Assembly: GCF_001411555.2 (NCBI RefSeq)
Contig: NC_049901.1
Span: 35,412,838 to 35,476,837 of the forward strand
Direction: 5' to 3'
Source of the DNA: Juglans regia
Lineage: Eukaryota > Streptophyta > Magnoliopsida > Fagales > Juglandaceae
DNA: 64,000 nt
Shown: positions 53,394 through 64,000 of the stretch, piece by piece
How positions within the stretch are numbered: the first letter of the stretch is position 1
Layout: each line of letters begins with the position of its first letter
Translations under genes and position numbers: made by a program
The notes under the pieces: model-generated
The model's database searches: none
Told to the model about the DNA's origin: nothing
What the model saw: only the letters and a program-made list of their open reading frames with translations

Positions 53394-56052
53394 TGTAACA
53401 ACCCGATCCTAAATTTAGGCCATAATAATTATTATTATTATTATTTTTTATCAGATTATTAGAGTTTTAGATTTGAATTTTAAATCTTGTTTCTATCCTA
53501 CGACTTTCACGGCAACAACTTGCACGGGAGATATGCATTCTCAAACTCATGCGCTTTCACGTCTCTTTTTCTCTAGGGTTTTCCTTTTTGGTTCTCAACC
53601 AGCTAGGCCTATAAATATCGATAGCCTCTGCCCAGCCGCACTCGGCCCCTGCCCAGAATTTACCGCCACTGCACTGGCATTTGGATCAAGAGAAAACACT
53701 ACCCAGCCACGCAAATACCGTAGCATCAGCGCTGCTCCTCCCCTTGCAGTAACACCACCATCACCCGCGTTCCTCCGTGGCGACTCCATGCTGCTCAGAA
53801 GACGCCGATGCCACCACCAGCCACCTTAGAAGACACTGGACCATCCCCAGCCGCGAAGACACGCCGCAGCAGCCACGGACGTGAAGGCCGAAGCCTCTAT
53901 TTTGCACTTCCGAAACAGAGCAACCGAACCACTGTTTTGCCGGAGTCCACCCCAGAAGACATCGGAGCACCACCCACGGTGCCAGAAACCGCCGACCAGC
54001 TCTTCCCCGTGGCATCTACTCCATCCCGGTTGGCCTTCGACCCTCAGCCACCCAGCTCTGTGCGTGCGCCTCCCTCTCTCTCGGTTGCACTGCAGCATGG
54101 TTCTTTTCCTTCGGCGTCGCACCACCACAGTCGAGCCCCCAGTCGCGCCGCCGTGACCCCCGCCAGCAACCCAGAACCGCCGCACGTCAGCTTATCTCTC
54201 GGTGAGCCCTTGCTTCGCGCGTCTCTCTCTCCCGAGCTCTCTGTTTTTCTGCTGCAGAGTATATATATTTACGTATTTGCTTTAGGTTTCAGTTTACTAA
54301 GTGTTAGTAGATGAAATTACAAGTATGCCCATTATAATCTAGTATCTTGAAGCAGTGTTTTTAAGTATAATTATATTTATAACCTTACGTTTAAGTATAT
54401 GTTAATTATGTATATTGTTATGTCATTTTTAATTAAAGTTGAGTTTAATATTTCAAGTTGAGTTTAATTTTGTTAAGTAAATATATTAGTCAAATGCTCT
54501 TTTTATTAAGAAATTGTTTAAGGAATTTAAAATGTGTTTTGAAGTACATTATGAAGCCTATTATTTTAGTTAGTTTTCTTTTATTTATTTAATCAGATTT
54601 TAATAAAATTATTATGTTATTCTTTAAAAATAATTTAAGGAGTAACTTATGAGTGTTGAATAATATTATGTTTGAGTCTACTTTTATTAATCGAATGTTT
54701 CCACCAATTATTTTAGATTTATATATATTTATATACAGTTAAATTATATTTGAAAGATTAGATATCATATTTCAGCAATAAGAGTTGTTAATTTATTTTG
54801 AACGATTTATTTAAATGATATTAATATTTATTAGATTTCTTATAAGATTTAATCATTATGTTAAGAAATGAAACTTATTTTAAGAATTGAAGTTTTATGA
54901 CGTATTTTAAATAGTTCAAGTATTCTACTAAGTTTTAATGTGTTATCAGTATTTTAAGTAATTTAAATACTAAGAATTATCGATTTTAGTGTTAAACAAA
55001 TATTTGGTTGACTATCTTTTAGATTTCCAAATTTAGTTAAGTAAGATATTAGTATTTATTTATTTCCAAACAATTTAGTGATAGTTATTTATTGAATATA
55101 GGTCTCAAGTTACGAAGTATTATTCAAGGAGAAACGCATCGAGGTAAGTAAATTTGATCATAAATTAGGATCATCACAGTTAGCTTATATGTATGTATTA
55201 TTCAAGCCAGTTCTTTGATAGCCATTATTTATGAACCGCTCATGTGCAAGCATGTCATCCAGCATAGCATATGATCATGTCATTCCGCATCATGTTTCAG
55301 TTTCAGAAATTATAGTTATGTATGTATTATGTCATGCATCTCATGTGTATAAGACACATAAGCCATCTTAAATTCAAGTGTAAGATAAAAATCAGATCAG
55401 TTAATAAGATGGCCATTCAGATGCATGGTACCAATGCAGTTCAGTTTCAGGGTGGGGTGCAAGCCACGAACTCAGTCGTGGTCCACCATAGTATGCTAGA
55501 ATACTATCAGCAGTGCCCCTTGCTGCAGCGGGATGTGGGGCTGGTGCACTACCTTGCACACAGGGTTAAGTGTGTTGGCCAGTCAGATAAGTAAGATAAA
55601 TCAGTCAGTTAGTTTAGAAAATTCAGTCTTACATAGCATAAGCATTAGCATGAACAGTCATAAATTTTAAGTTCAGCATGAAAGTTCTTATGAAAATTTT
55701 ATGTTTATTACGTTTTCGTTATGATAGATTTCTTACTAAGTCATCGACTCATTTTAGTTTATTTTCATGTTTTTAATTACCCAGGTGAAGATGATGATTA
55801 CGAGCAGGCAGGCCAGGAGTAGAAGGAGCATTTTAGTTTTGTTCAGACTTTCTAAAATAAAATGTGTCTTTTATGACGAATTTATTCAGTTTATTCCTTA
55901 AATGTTTTTGGGAAGACATTTTTATTAGACCTTTTATTTCATAATAAATTACTTCAGTTTATTTTTAAATTATGAAATTAGAGAATCGCTTGCCGGATTT
56001 ATTTTCATGAAAAATACGTGACACACCTAGCCTACGGGAAGGGGGTGTTACA
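53394..56052 (+). mobile_element. solo LTR inside LINE-B
   Basis: 2659 bp with inverted ends TGTAACAACCC ... GGGTGTTACA and an exact 5-bp duplication ccaat (53389-53393 and 56053-56057). TATA box tataaata at 53610-53617. Near the 3' end is a short acidic peptide frame ending GEDDDYEQAGQE before tag (about 55785-55821), and polyadenylation-like aataaaatgtg follows. There is no gag, pol, primer site or second LTR, so it is a solo LTR left by recombination between LTRs. The Pro/Ala-rich open frames at 53808-54314 sit in the GC-rich leader and have no known domain; I do not call a gene. The orientation given is that of the TATA-to-polyA order. Lineage is probably a long-LTR Ty3/gypsy. Confidence 0.85.
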
Positions 56053-56057
56053 CCAAT
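56053..56057. repeat. target-site duplication of solo LTR (right)
   Basis: ccaat, identical to 53389-53393. Ignoring the LTR and one copy restores an in-frame ADWLAR in the LINE-B RNase H. Confidence 0.95.
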
Positions 56058-59000
56058 CCGCAACCGCATTTCCTTCCCTATGAACATGTATAAACCTTGT
56101 ATTTGTGAGCAAAAGTTGCAATTCCTCCCAAAAATCCTCCAAATACCAGCTGCCGCATCTTTTATTATCCAACCATGACAGAATCACTTTAGAATCCATT
56201 TCAATATCTACTGCACCGAAATTCATATTTTTACAATGTTTAACACCCTCCACTAGCGCTCGTAACTCTGCATAAGTGCTATTACCATACCCAAGATTCT
56301 TTGAAAATGCTAACAACAATGCTCATTGCATGTCCCGAATCACACCTCCAGCCCCTGACACGCCTGGATTCCCTAGACTACTTCCATCCGTGTTTAGCTT
56401 CACACGGCCTTGTGCCGGCTTAGACCAGGCTATATAATTAATATGTTTTTGCTTGATTGGGACTTGATGTATATTGAAACAATTAAGAATGTAAAATTCA
56501 GTTTGAGTAAATTTCTTAGGCTTTGAAAACCCTTGATAGATTACACCTACCCACTGTTTGATAGATTGCCACACTACCTGACCAGATTCAAGCTTCCCTT
56601 CCATACGGGCCTTACACCTTCTAGTCCATAACCTCCACGAAATAACAGTAGGTAATACACCCAAAATGACACCTGTTTGAGAGGCATATGAAGCTCTCCG
56701 AAACCAACTAAGGCAGGTTTCATAACAGTTTCTTCCAATCGGTAGACCAAGCATAACTCCTGTTTTTTTCCAAACCTCAGCAGCCACTTCTCCTTCAAAT
56801 AAAACATGATTTAAATCTTCATATTTTCCTTGATTATAGCAATTGCATCTCGAGACTAAAGGAATGCCAATTCTCCTAATTCTATCATCCACTGCTAAAG
56901 CTCCATGCCATGCCTTCCACATTAGGACAGAAAAGTTTTTTGAAAGTATGCTATTCCAAATCCATTTATGCCCCTCAAAATTATGGCCTCTAACCCGAAC
57001 ACATTCCCAAGCTGATTTTGTTGAAAACTTACCACTTTCAGTTGTAGTCCAAATTAACAAATCACTTCCCTCTTTACAATTTGCAAGAACCTCTAGTACC
57101 CTCTCCGCATTCTCAGTCCCCACTAGCCTCTCTAATCGAGCCATATCCCATCATCTATCCAATTGACAATCTTTAATTTTCAAAAGAGGTTGCTCACTCA
57201 CCAAAAAATTATCAGCAAGAGGCCCCTGATCCAGCCATTTGTCATACCAAAAAAATACATTTCCTTCTCGAATTTTCCATTTAGAATTACTCAAAATTGT
57301 AGGAATACTTCTAACAATCATCCGCCAAAAACTTGTACCCTTTTGAGAATCCAGAAGCATCAAAGGTTTATTCCCCACATATTTCGAACGAAAAAAGTTT
57401 GTCCAAAGAGAATTTTCATGCATCCATTTCCAAGCGAGTTTTAAATGAAGAGCCTTTTGCATTTCATCAAAAGATCTAATACCCAACCCTCCTTCTTCTA
57501 TTGGCTTACAAATATTCCTCCAAGCAACCCATTTTTTCTTACCCTTTCCATCCCTTTCTCCCCAAAAAAAAAAAGCTCATTAACCGATTTAATGAAGAAA
57601 TAATTAATGTTGGAACTTGTAAAACTGCCAATTGATGTAACGCCATACTAGCAAGAACAAGCCTCAATAGAATCACTCTTCCCCCCGCCGATAATAATTT
57701 CATTTTCCAACCACTAATTTTTCTTTTAACCTTATTCACCAACTCCTCCAAATTACCAATTTTCATTCTTCCCGAAACAATAGAAACCCCAAAATATTTA
57801 AATGGAAACTTACCTTCCGATAACCCCATCAATCTTTTGAGATTCCTTCTTCTAGCCATCGGAATATTTTTTGAAAAATACATAGCAGTTTTCTCTTTAT
57901 TAATCAATTGACCAGACCACTTCTCATATGTATTCAAAATATTTAGAATACACCGAATTGATCGACAACCACCATTAGTGAAAATGACCACATCATCCGC
58001 ATACATTAGATGAGAGACTAAAATCGTACCTCTAGGTTGAGAGAAAAGTCCAAAACTTTTTTCTGCCACCTTTTCTTTTATTAGCCGAGAAAGGACTTCC
58101 TGAAAAATTATAAACAAATAAGGCGACAAAGGATCTCCTTGCCTCAATCCTCTACCACCTTTGAAAAATCCTTTCGTCGTACCATTTATTAATATAGAGT
58201 ACCAAGGAGAAAACTGCAGGAGAAAACCCAAAAGATTGGAGCACCTTCAAGAGGAACTCCCACTCAACACGGTCATATGCCTTGGCCATGTCGAGCTTCA
58301 ATACTACATTTCCCCCATCTATTTTTTTATTTATAGAATGGACCATTTCCTGAGTCAGACTAGTGTTTTCAAATATACTTCTTCCAGGAATAAACGCACC
58401 TTGTTCAACAGAAATTATTTTTGGAAGCAGAGTTGCCAAACGGTTGACAATCACCTTTGAGCAAATTTTATAAAACACCCAACAAAGACTTATCGGTCTA
58501 AATTTATCAAACCATGTTGGCGTGTCCATTTTTGGGATTAAGACCACATATGAAGACGTATAAAATCTCGACCATTTACCTCCTCTAAAAAATTCTTCCA
58601 CCACTGCCATCATATCCATCTTAATAATGTCCCATACACTCTTAAAAAAACCCGATCCAAAACCATCCGGCCCCGGGGCACTATTAGAAGGAATGGAATC
58701 CAAAGCATTTTTCAGTTCATTAATCAAAGGAACTGCACCAATTGCCTCATTTTCCTCCAATGTTATAATGGACAATATAATATGAGATAAATCCGGCAAA
58801 CTTTCCTGACCCTCTTTTTGTAAAAAATTAGAGAAATAATTTACTGCACTTAAATGGATCTCCTCAGGAGATCTCAAATATGTTCCATCTTGAAGCCTCA
58901 TTTCCGTGACTCTTTTTTTCCTTTTATAAGATAAATACGCATGAAAGAAAGATGAATTTTGATCCCCTTCCGCACGCCATTTAACTTTTGCCATTTGAGC

Positions 59001-60016
59001 CAATCTAGTTTCTTCCCGACGTTGCCAACTAGCTAATTCCATATTTTTAAGCACAAGTTCCTGTTCGATCCCCGGATCCCATTCCTGTTGTAGCTCGGAT
59101 TCAAATTCCTAAATTTGGGTTTCTAACCCCTGTATATGAGCTTCGGTTCTTCCAAAGATACAGTTATTCCACTCACGCAAAGCACCTCTTAATTTTTTAA
59201 GTTTAAAAGCCAACTTTAGAAGTCCCATTCCGCCCACTTCCTCTTTCCAAATACTCCCCACAAACTCATGAAAATCTGGCTCTATCCACATTTGTTGAAA
59301 CCGAAATGGAGAAGGTCCATACAAAAAAGGTTCTGACTGAAATTGAATAAACATTGGCGAATGATCTGATGTTGATCTCGATAAATAGCAGTTATTCACA
59401 TTTGGGAATCTTGTCAAGCAACTAGCATTTAATAACCCTCTGTCCAATTTTGCCCAACTACGTGATAGACCTCTTTGGCCATTACACCAAGAAAACCTTC
59501 TTCCCGACGACTTCATGTCCATTAAACCACAATTTTCAATCCAATTATTAAAATCCTCCATTGTCATTCTCGGACGTGGTCTATCACCTCGACGTTCTGA
59601 ATCTTCCCTTATAATATTGAAATCACCTACAACAATACAAGGTTCATTTCCTAGTGTTTGACCATTGAGGGACTCCCACACTTCTCTCTTTTCGACCATA
59701 TTACATTTGGCGTAAACAAAGCAGCAAATGACAGTAGTATCTCTATCACCAACACGAATTAAAATATATTGTTCTTTACATAAAATTGGCTGAACTGAAA
59801 TATCATCTTGCCAAAGCACCCAAATCTTACCAGCCTCCCCATCATTAGTAATAAACTTATCCATGTGTAGAAATTGTATAACATCTTGCACCTTATCCGA
59901 TGAAGCAAAAGGTTCCATTAAAGCAACAATTTTCGGTTTTAATTTCCTAACCAAATTTTTTAATCGACCTCTAGAAGTTCCAAGCCCTCTAATATTCCAT
60001 GATAAAATTGGACCAA

Positions 60017-61453
60017 TCATATAGAAAATTTATTTGGCCGAGAAATCACCCGATTCAAACTCCTAACCTTTTGGAATGTTTTCCTAGCTCCTTTTCTCTT
60101 AATATCTGCACCCTCATTGTCCGAAGCATAATCTTTTTGTTTAGAGAAATTTTCCACATTTAACTCCATATCTGGTTCAGAGACAGTATCCTCCATACAA
60201 TTGTTCTTTTCAGGATTCTCCTCTGGTATTATTTCCAGTTCCGAGTCTGAAACTATCTACTCTACTCCCTTTTCAAAATTCAAATCACTCTCCAAATTTT
60301 CCCTATTTACATTTTCAACAAACATCACTTCTGGCAACCCTCCCCTTCCAAATTCACAGTACCATTCATTTTCGTTCCATCTATTTCTTCTTCTTCTATC
60401 TCCTCTACATGATATGCCTTACCTGATAGTACATTTTCTTCAATCAACCTAACATCCATTTCTTGTCCCTCCAAATTATCCTGAATCTCTCCCTCCTTTG
60501 CACCAAGATCCTGTTGTTGATCCTTTGCACCACAATCCCTTTTTTTATCCTGAGGCGAAACTAACTGTGCACTCGTATTTCCTGGTTCCATTCCTACGTC
60601 CATCATCATCAATCCCTTGCCTTTATCTAAATCATCATTTGGATTCGCTTGTTGCTCTATTTTTTTTTTCTTCAGTATCTTTTACATTCTTACGTATCCA
60701 AATCTTTTCTCCATCTATCCGATTCTTCAATCTACATGTACGTGCGTTATGCCCTTGAACTTTACATTTGGAACAGAATGCTGGAAGAGTCTCATAAATA
60801 ATTTCCTGCTTACGTCCCGACCCTGGCATCCCAATCCAAAAATAAGAAATCGGTTCTTTTGATGCATCCATCTCCAAGCATAAACGTGCTCCATCCGTGC
60901 GAGTAGCACGTTTTGTTGCATTATCTCTTCTAATGTATCGACCAATCGAATCAGTTAAAATCTTTAGAAAAGATTCATGATAAAAATTTGGTGGAAGACC
61001 AGGCAGCACTATCCAAACTGGGACCAACGACGGTTCCTCATCTTCATTGAAATCTGGTTTCCAATGAAAAGCTCGATACTAAACCCCATTAACCTCACAA
61101 GTTTCACGAGAGAGTGCTTTCAAGAAATCTTGTTCATTTGTCATTCGGATGAAAGCGTTTCTTGGTCTCCGCATAGCTGTAACCATCGGCATGCAAGATA
61201 ATCCCCAGCGGAGATGTATAAACGACCAAATTGCATCCAACGAGGGTCTCTGTCTTAGAAACTTCAACACAATAGAGAAACGAAAAGGTTCCGCAGATTG
61301 GGCAATTTCCTCCTTAGTGAACTGAAAACATATTTCTCCATCCGCGTACTTTGGCCCACGATGGGGCACAGACAATTCAGGTAGAGGTTCTGATTCCACA
61401 GAGACCAGTTCTACAAAAGAACGTCGACCTGCCTCGACATTCTTGGCCGCCAT
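60017..61453 (-). pseudogene. LINE-B ORF1: DUF4283 and CCHC zinc-knuckle protein
   Basis: Minus strand from ATG 61451-61453. It opens MAAKNVEAGRRSFVELVSVE. DUF4283 domain (about residues 40-160) with ICFQFTKEEIAQSAEPFRFS, LDAIWSFIHLRWGL, RPRNAFIRMTNEQDFLKAL, then PVWIVLPGLPPNFYHESFLK. A zf-CCHC_4 knuckle follows: FCSKCKVQGHNARTCRLKNR (C-x2-C-x4-H-x4-C, complete, about 60755-60790). The long C-terminal part is acidic, then basic (DIKRKGARKTFQKVRSLNR). It ends RPNKFSI with TGA 60017-60019, overlapping the ATG of ORF2. Lesions: a stop at about 61079-61081, a frameshift near 60340 and a stop near 60250. ORF1 binds and packages LINE RNA. Confidence 0.85.
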
Positions 61454-61546
61454 GGCCCCCTACGGGAGAACCCGAGGCCCAAACTCTCGTGAATCAACCT
61501 CTTAGATTCTTGGAGCTTTCTTGGAGCTTTTTCTATTTTTAAGTCT

Positions 61547-61560
61547 CCTAGGAATCAACA
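61547..61560. repeat. target-site duplication of LINE-B (right)
   Basis: cctaggaatcaaca, identical to 52881-52894. Confidence 0.95.
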
Positions 61561-61836
61561 TGTATGTTATGTTAGAAGCATTATATCTTTTATTGGATTG
61601 TTTTTAGGAGCTTTCTATTTTATTTTACATTATATTGTCTTGATAACGTGAAATTTCAAACGTTTTCCTTCATTAACTCTAGGTTTGTTATATTTCTTTG
61701 TAGATTTTTCATATTTTTCCATTATTTGCAAAATTTGTAGCTAATAATGCAGATTTTCCATGCCGGTTGATGTGCTTTTAGCATTATAGTAACGAACTTT
61801 GTAAACATTGCTGATGAAAGATACTAGCTATGTTTA
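61561..61836. repeat. tandem array, unit 2 (right part)
   Basis: Continuation of unit 2 after LINE-B; matches 51325-51598 in unit 1 (tgttatgtta(g/a)aagcatta, ttattggattgtttt, gccggttgatgtgctttta). Confidence 0.85.
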
Positions 61837-63561
61837 TGTATTTTATAGAGCGACGTAAACGTATTCATATTTTTTTATTGATTTATTTTGTGTTCTTTTA
61901 GGCTTTAGTTTTGCAATGCATATTACAAGAAACTTTTTTTTAATAGTCAATTTTTTTTCTCCTATATTTTAACAGTCAATTACTACAAAAAGTAATATCA
62001 TAGTAGAAAATTTCATATATTTTTTTTATTACAAGTTTTTTCCTCCTCCTCCCCCTCCTCTCCTCTCCGCCACACTTCATTTCCTCATCTTCTCCACTCT
62101 TCCACTCCTCTACTCTTCCTCATCTTCTCCTCCTCTCTTCCTCCTTCCACTTTTCTCCTCCTTTCTTCCTCCTTCCCTACACTCTTCTCCTCTCCTCCAT
62201 TCTTCCTCCTCTCCTCTTATCTTCCTCCTTCCCTACACTCTTCTCCTCCTGTCTTTCTCCTCTCCTCCACTCCCTCCTCTCCTCCTATCTTCCTCCTTCC
62301 CTACACTCTTCTCCTCTCTTCCTCTCCTCCATCTCTCTTCCTCCCTCCACTCTTCCTCCTCTCTTCCGTTTTCCTCTCTTCCTCTCCTTCCACTTTTCCT
62401 CCCCTCCTCTCTTCCTCCTCTCGTCCTTTCCTCCTCTCTTCCTCTGTCCACTCTTCCTCATCTCTCCCTCTCTCTCTACTCTTCCTTCTCCCTTCTCCTC
62501 TCTTCCTCTCCTTCCACTCTTCCTCTCATCTTCTCTTCCTCCTCTCGTCCTTTCCTCCTCTCTTCGACTGTCCACTCTTCCTTCTCCATTCCTGTCCTCC
62601 TCTTCCTCCTCTCCTTCACCTCTCTTCCTCCTCTCCTCATACTCACTTTCTCTTACTCATCCTCCTCATTCTCTCCTCATCTCTTACTTCTACACATTTC
62701 TTCATCCTAGATATACTAGTTTTATGTTATATTTTTAGTTCGATGTGATTAGACTTTTAGTATTTCTTTCTAAATCCTTACGAGTTTTAAATTCTAATTT
62801 CCAAACCTTGGATTTATTGAGGAGGCCTTAGGCATGTACAACTTTGATTGGATAGACTTAGTGGCCAGCCTTCAACTTTGATACAAAGTAGGCAGACGCT
62901 CTCTAGGTTATAGATGACATTTTGTACACATTATTTTTTTGTATAAAATACTTTTTATAAGACTTAGTACTTTATTCAGGAATACCTTTCATTTTGATGC
63001 AAAAATGAAGAGATGAAGAAAGGTTGATTTAGGTACTGATAGTTTGGTGAAGAAATGAAGAGATGAAGAAAGGTTATAGATGTCATTTCCTATTCGAAAT
63101 TATACTCCTCATTTAGACGGCAAAAGTAAATAGTTTGATGTCAGATTACATGATTAATTCGATACAATTACTTTTTTATTTAATGACAAATATTCTTTGA
63201 TGATGAAGGGGAGGTACACACTTTACATTGCTTTCAATGATTATATTATGACAAACTGACTGCGATATTCTTCCGAAGGAGTCAACACGTATGTTATGTT
63301 AGAAGCATTACATCTCTTATTGGATTGCTTTCAAGAACTTTCTATTTTACCCTACATTATATTGTTTTGATAATGTGGAACTTCAAACGTTTTCCTTCAT
63401 TAACTTTAGGGTTGTAGATGCATACCTTTCCATTATTTCTAAAATTTGTAGTTCTCTAGGATTGTCTAATAATGCAGGTTTTCCATGCCGGTTCATGTGC
63501 TTTTAGCATTTTAGCAATGAACTTTGTTAAAATTGAAGACGGAAGATACTTGCTATGTTTA
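61837..63561. repeat. tandem array, unit 3 (1725 bp)
   Basis: Third unit; pyrimidine block 62040-62700. It has a short internal duplication near 63033-63080 (gaagaaatgaagagatgaagaaaggtt twice) that units 1 and 2 lack. Confidence 0.85.
62040..62700. repeat. pyrimidine block of unit 3
   Basis: About 0.66 kb of C/T-only sequence with an internal repetition of ctcctcttatcttcctccttccctacactcttctcc-type blocks (three times between 62165 and 62310). The minus-strand Glu/Arg/Gly-rich frames are compositional. Confidence 0.9.
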
Positions 63562-64000
63562 TGTATTTTATAGACCAAGCTAAATGTATTCATGTTTGTT
63601 TATTGATCTATTTTGTGTTCTTTGAAGCATTAGTTTTGCAATGCATATTATGAGAAATTACTTTTTAACAGTTAATTACTACTAAAAGTAATATTATAGC
63701 ACAAAATTTTCTATATTTTTTTTATGACAAGTTTTCCTCCCTCCTCTCCTCCACACTTCCTCCTCTCCTCCACCTCTCTTCCTTCCTTCACACTTCTCCT
63801 TTTCACTTTCTCCTCCCATCCACTCTTCCTACTCTTCTCCTATCTTCCTCCTCTCCTCAACTCTTCCTTTTCTCCTATTCTCCTCTCTTCCTTTCCTCAT
63901 CTTCTTCATTATTCCTCTCCTCCATCTCCCTTCATCCCTCCACTCTTTCTCCTCTCCTCCCCTCCTCCACTCCTCCTACACACATCCACTCTTCGTCCTC
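63562..64000. repeat. tandem array, unit 4 (partial, cut by window end)
   Basis: Fourth unit: aaatgtattcat, agcattagttttgc, aaaagtaatattatagc, then a pyrimidine block from 63728 to the window end, so the array continues beyond the window. Confidence 0.85.

Larger units (their letters stand above)
53263..60020 (-). pseudogene. LINE-B ORF2: endonuclease, RT, RNase H
   Basis: Minus strand, starting at ATG 60018-60020. Endonuclease: ILSWNIRGLGTSRGRLKNLV, VGDFNIIREDSERRGD and SDHSPMFIQF. RT: NSAPGPDGFGSGFFKS, FRPISLCWVFYKICSKVIVN, LKLDMAKAYDRVEWEF (first catalytic Asp), GLRQGDPLSPYLFIIF and HLMYADDVVIFTN (catalytic YADD, about 58015). zf-RVT region: HKWIWNSILSKNFSVLMWKA and GIPLVSRCNCYNQGKYEDLN. 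RNase H: KLNTDGSSLGNPGVSGAGGV and EMDSKVILSWLDNKRCGSW, then ADW | LARRGANEGEVEWKS across the LTR insertion, which is in frame once the insertion and one TSD are ignored. Lesions: stops at 59109-59111, 57151-57153 and 56323-56325, and frameshifts near 58200 and 57550 (A-run). Natural stop at 53263-53265. Confidence 0.9.
52895..61546 (-). mobile_element. LINE-B, full-length L1-type retrotransposon with inner solo LTR
   Basis: 8652 bp including a 2664-bp LTR insertion; about 5.99 kb without it, the length of a complete plant L1. It lies on the minus strand, starts at 61546 with a leader of about 90 bp, and carries ORF1 (61453-60017) and ORF2 (60020-53263). Its 3' untranslated region ends at a short poly(A) (T8 at 52896-52904 on the plus strand). 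Both sides carry a 14-bp duplication. RT catalytic YADD is intact, but stops and frameshifts in both frames make it inactive. Motifs in order: DUF4283, CCHC knuckle, endonuclease, RT, zf-RVT, RNase H. Confidence 0.9.

Noticed and set aside
53808..54314. 168-codon Pro/Ser-rich frame and opposite 119-codon frame
   Set aside because: Inside the solo LTR, GC-rich region, no domain; overlapping frames on both strands indicate composition rather than selection.
1..64000. tRNA, rRNA or other structured RNA genes
   Set aside because: No cloverleaf-like or A/B-box arrangement was noticed, although a systematic covariance-model search was not possible here.

Overview
This is nuclear DNA from a plant, most likely a woody eudicot. 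The evidence is the dense mix of plant-specific transposon families (hAT/RICESLEEPER, CACTA with DUF4216/DUF4218, Tat-lineage Ty3/gypsy with an antisense gene, Ty1/copia, plant L1-type LINEs), AT-rich intergenic DNA, GT-AG introns, and plant gene fragments (a DUF295 F-box-type gene and clathrin heavy chain). Several short MITE-like families resemble ones I associate with Fagales such as walnut and hickory, but that placement is only an impression. Almost every long reading frame belongs to a broken mobile element. The only plausible intact host gene is a small secreted proline-rich protein at 39627-39956.

Layout. 1-10.9 kb: a LINE RNase H remnant, AT-rich DNA with several MITE families, a CACTA remnant with its TTCGAA repeat array, an 88-bp tandem repeat, and a long solo-LTR-like element (about 8.25-10.65 kb). 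10.9-28.24 kb: one minus-strand LINE (LINE-A) split by three later insertions whose edges can be read to the base: a Tat-type LTR retrotransposon (12199-20296, near-matching 5-bp duplication), an autonomous-size but decayed hAT (23013-26620, 8-bp duplication ggcatgat) and a hAT MITE (26638-27250, 8-bp duplication cttccacc). 28.24-33.49 kb: a composite CACTA element with 3' parts of both transposase genes on the minus strand, a plus-strand Transposase_32-like gene, two arrays of palindromic TTCGAACG motifs and a CACTACAA terminus at 33492. 33.49-34.54 kb: a decayed DUF295 gene that lacks its F-box and abuts the CACTA end. 34.9-38.9 kb: a hAT end, two copia relatives, a 51-bp minisatellite and MITEs. 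39.56-40.15 kb: the small secreted-protein gene. 41.2-47.3 kb: copia and LTR fragments and a decayed Ty3/gypsy element (LTR 43896-44240, gag-pol to about 47310). 49.26-49.53 kb: two clathrin heavy chain exons with an intact intron.

49.70-64.0 kb (open at the window edge): a tandem array of units of about 1.6-1.9 kb, each with a 0.5-0.9 kb almost pure pyrimidine block. A full-length LINE (LINE-B, 52895-61546, flanked by the 14-bp duplication cctaggaatcaaca) sits in the second unit, and a 2659-bp solo LTR (53394-56052, duplication ccaat) sits inside LINE-B's RNase H domain. The order of events is therefore legible: array first, then LINE-B, then the LTR.

I saw no tRNA or rRNA gene, no CRISPR array and no prokaryotic operon. 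The points most worth a second look are the pyrimidine-block array, the palindromic CACTA repeat arrays, the antisense gene plus 178-bp repeats in the Tat element, and the ATGA stop-start overlap between the two LINE-B frames.
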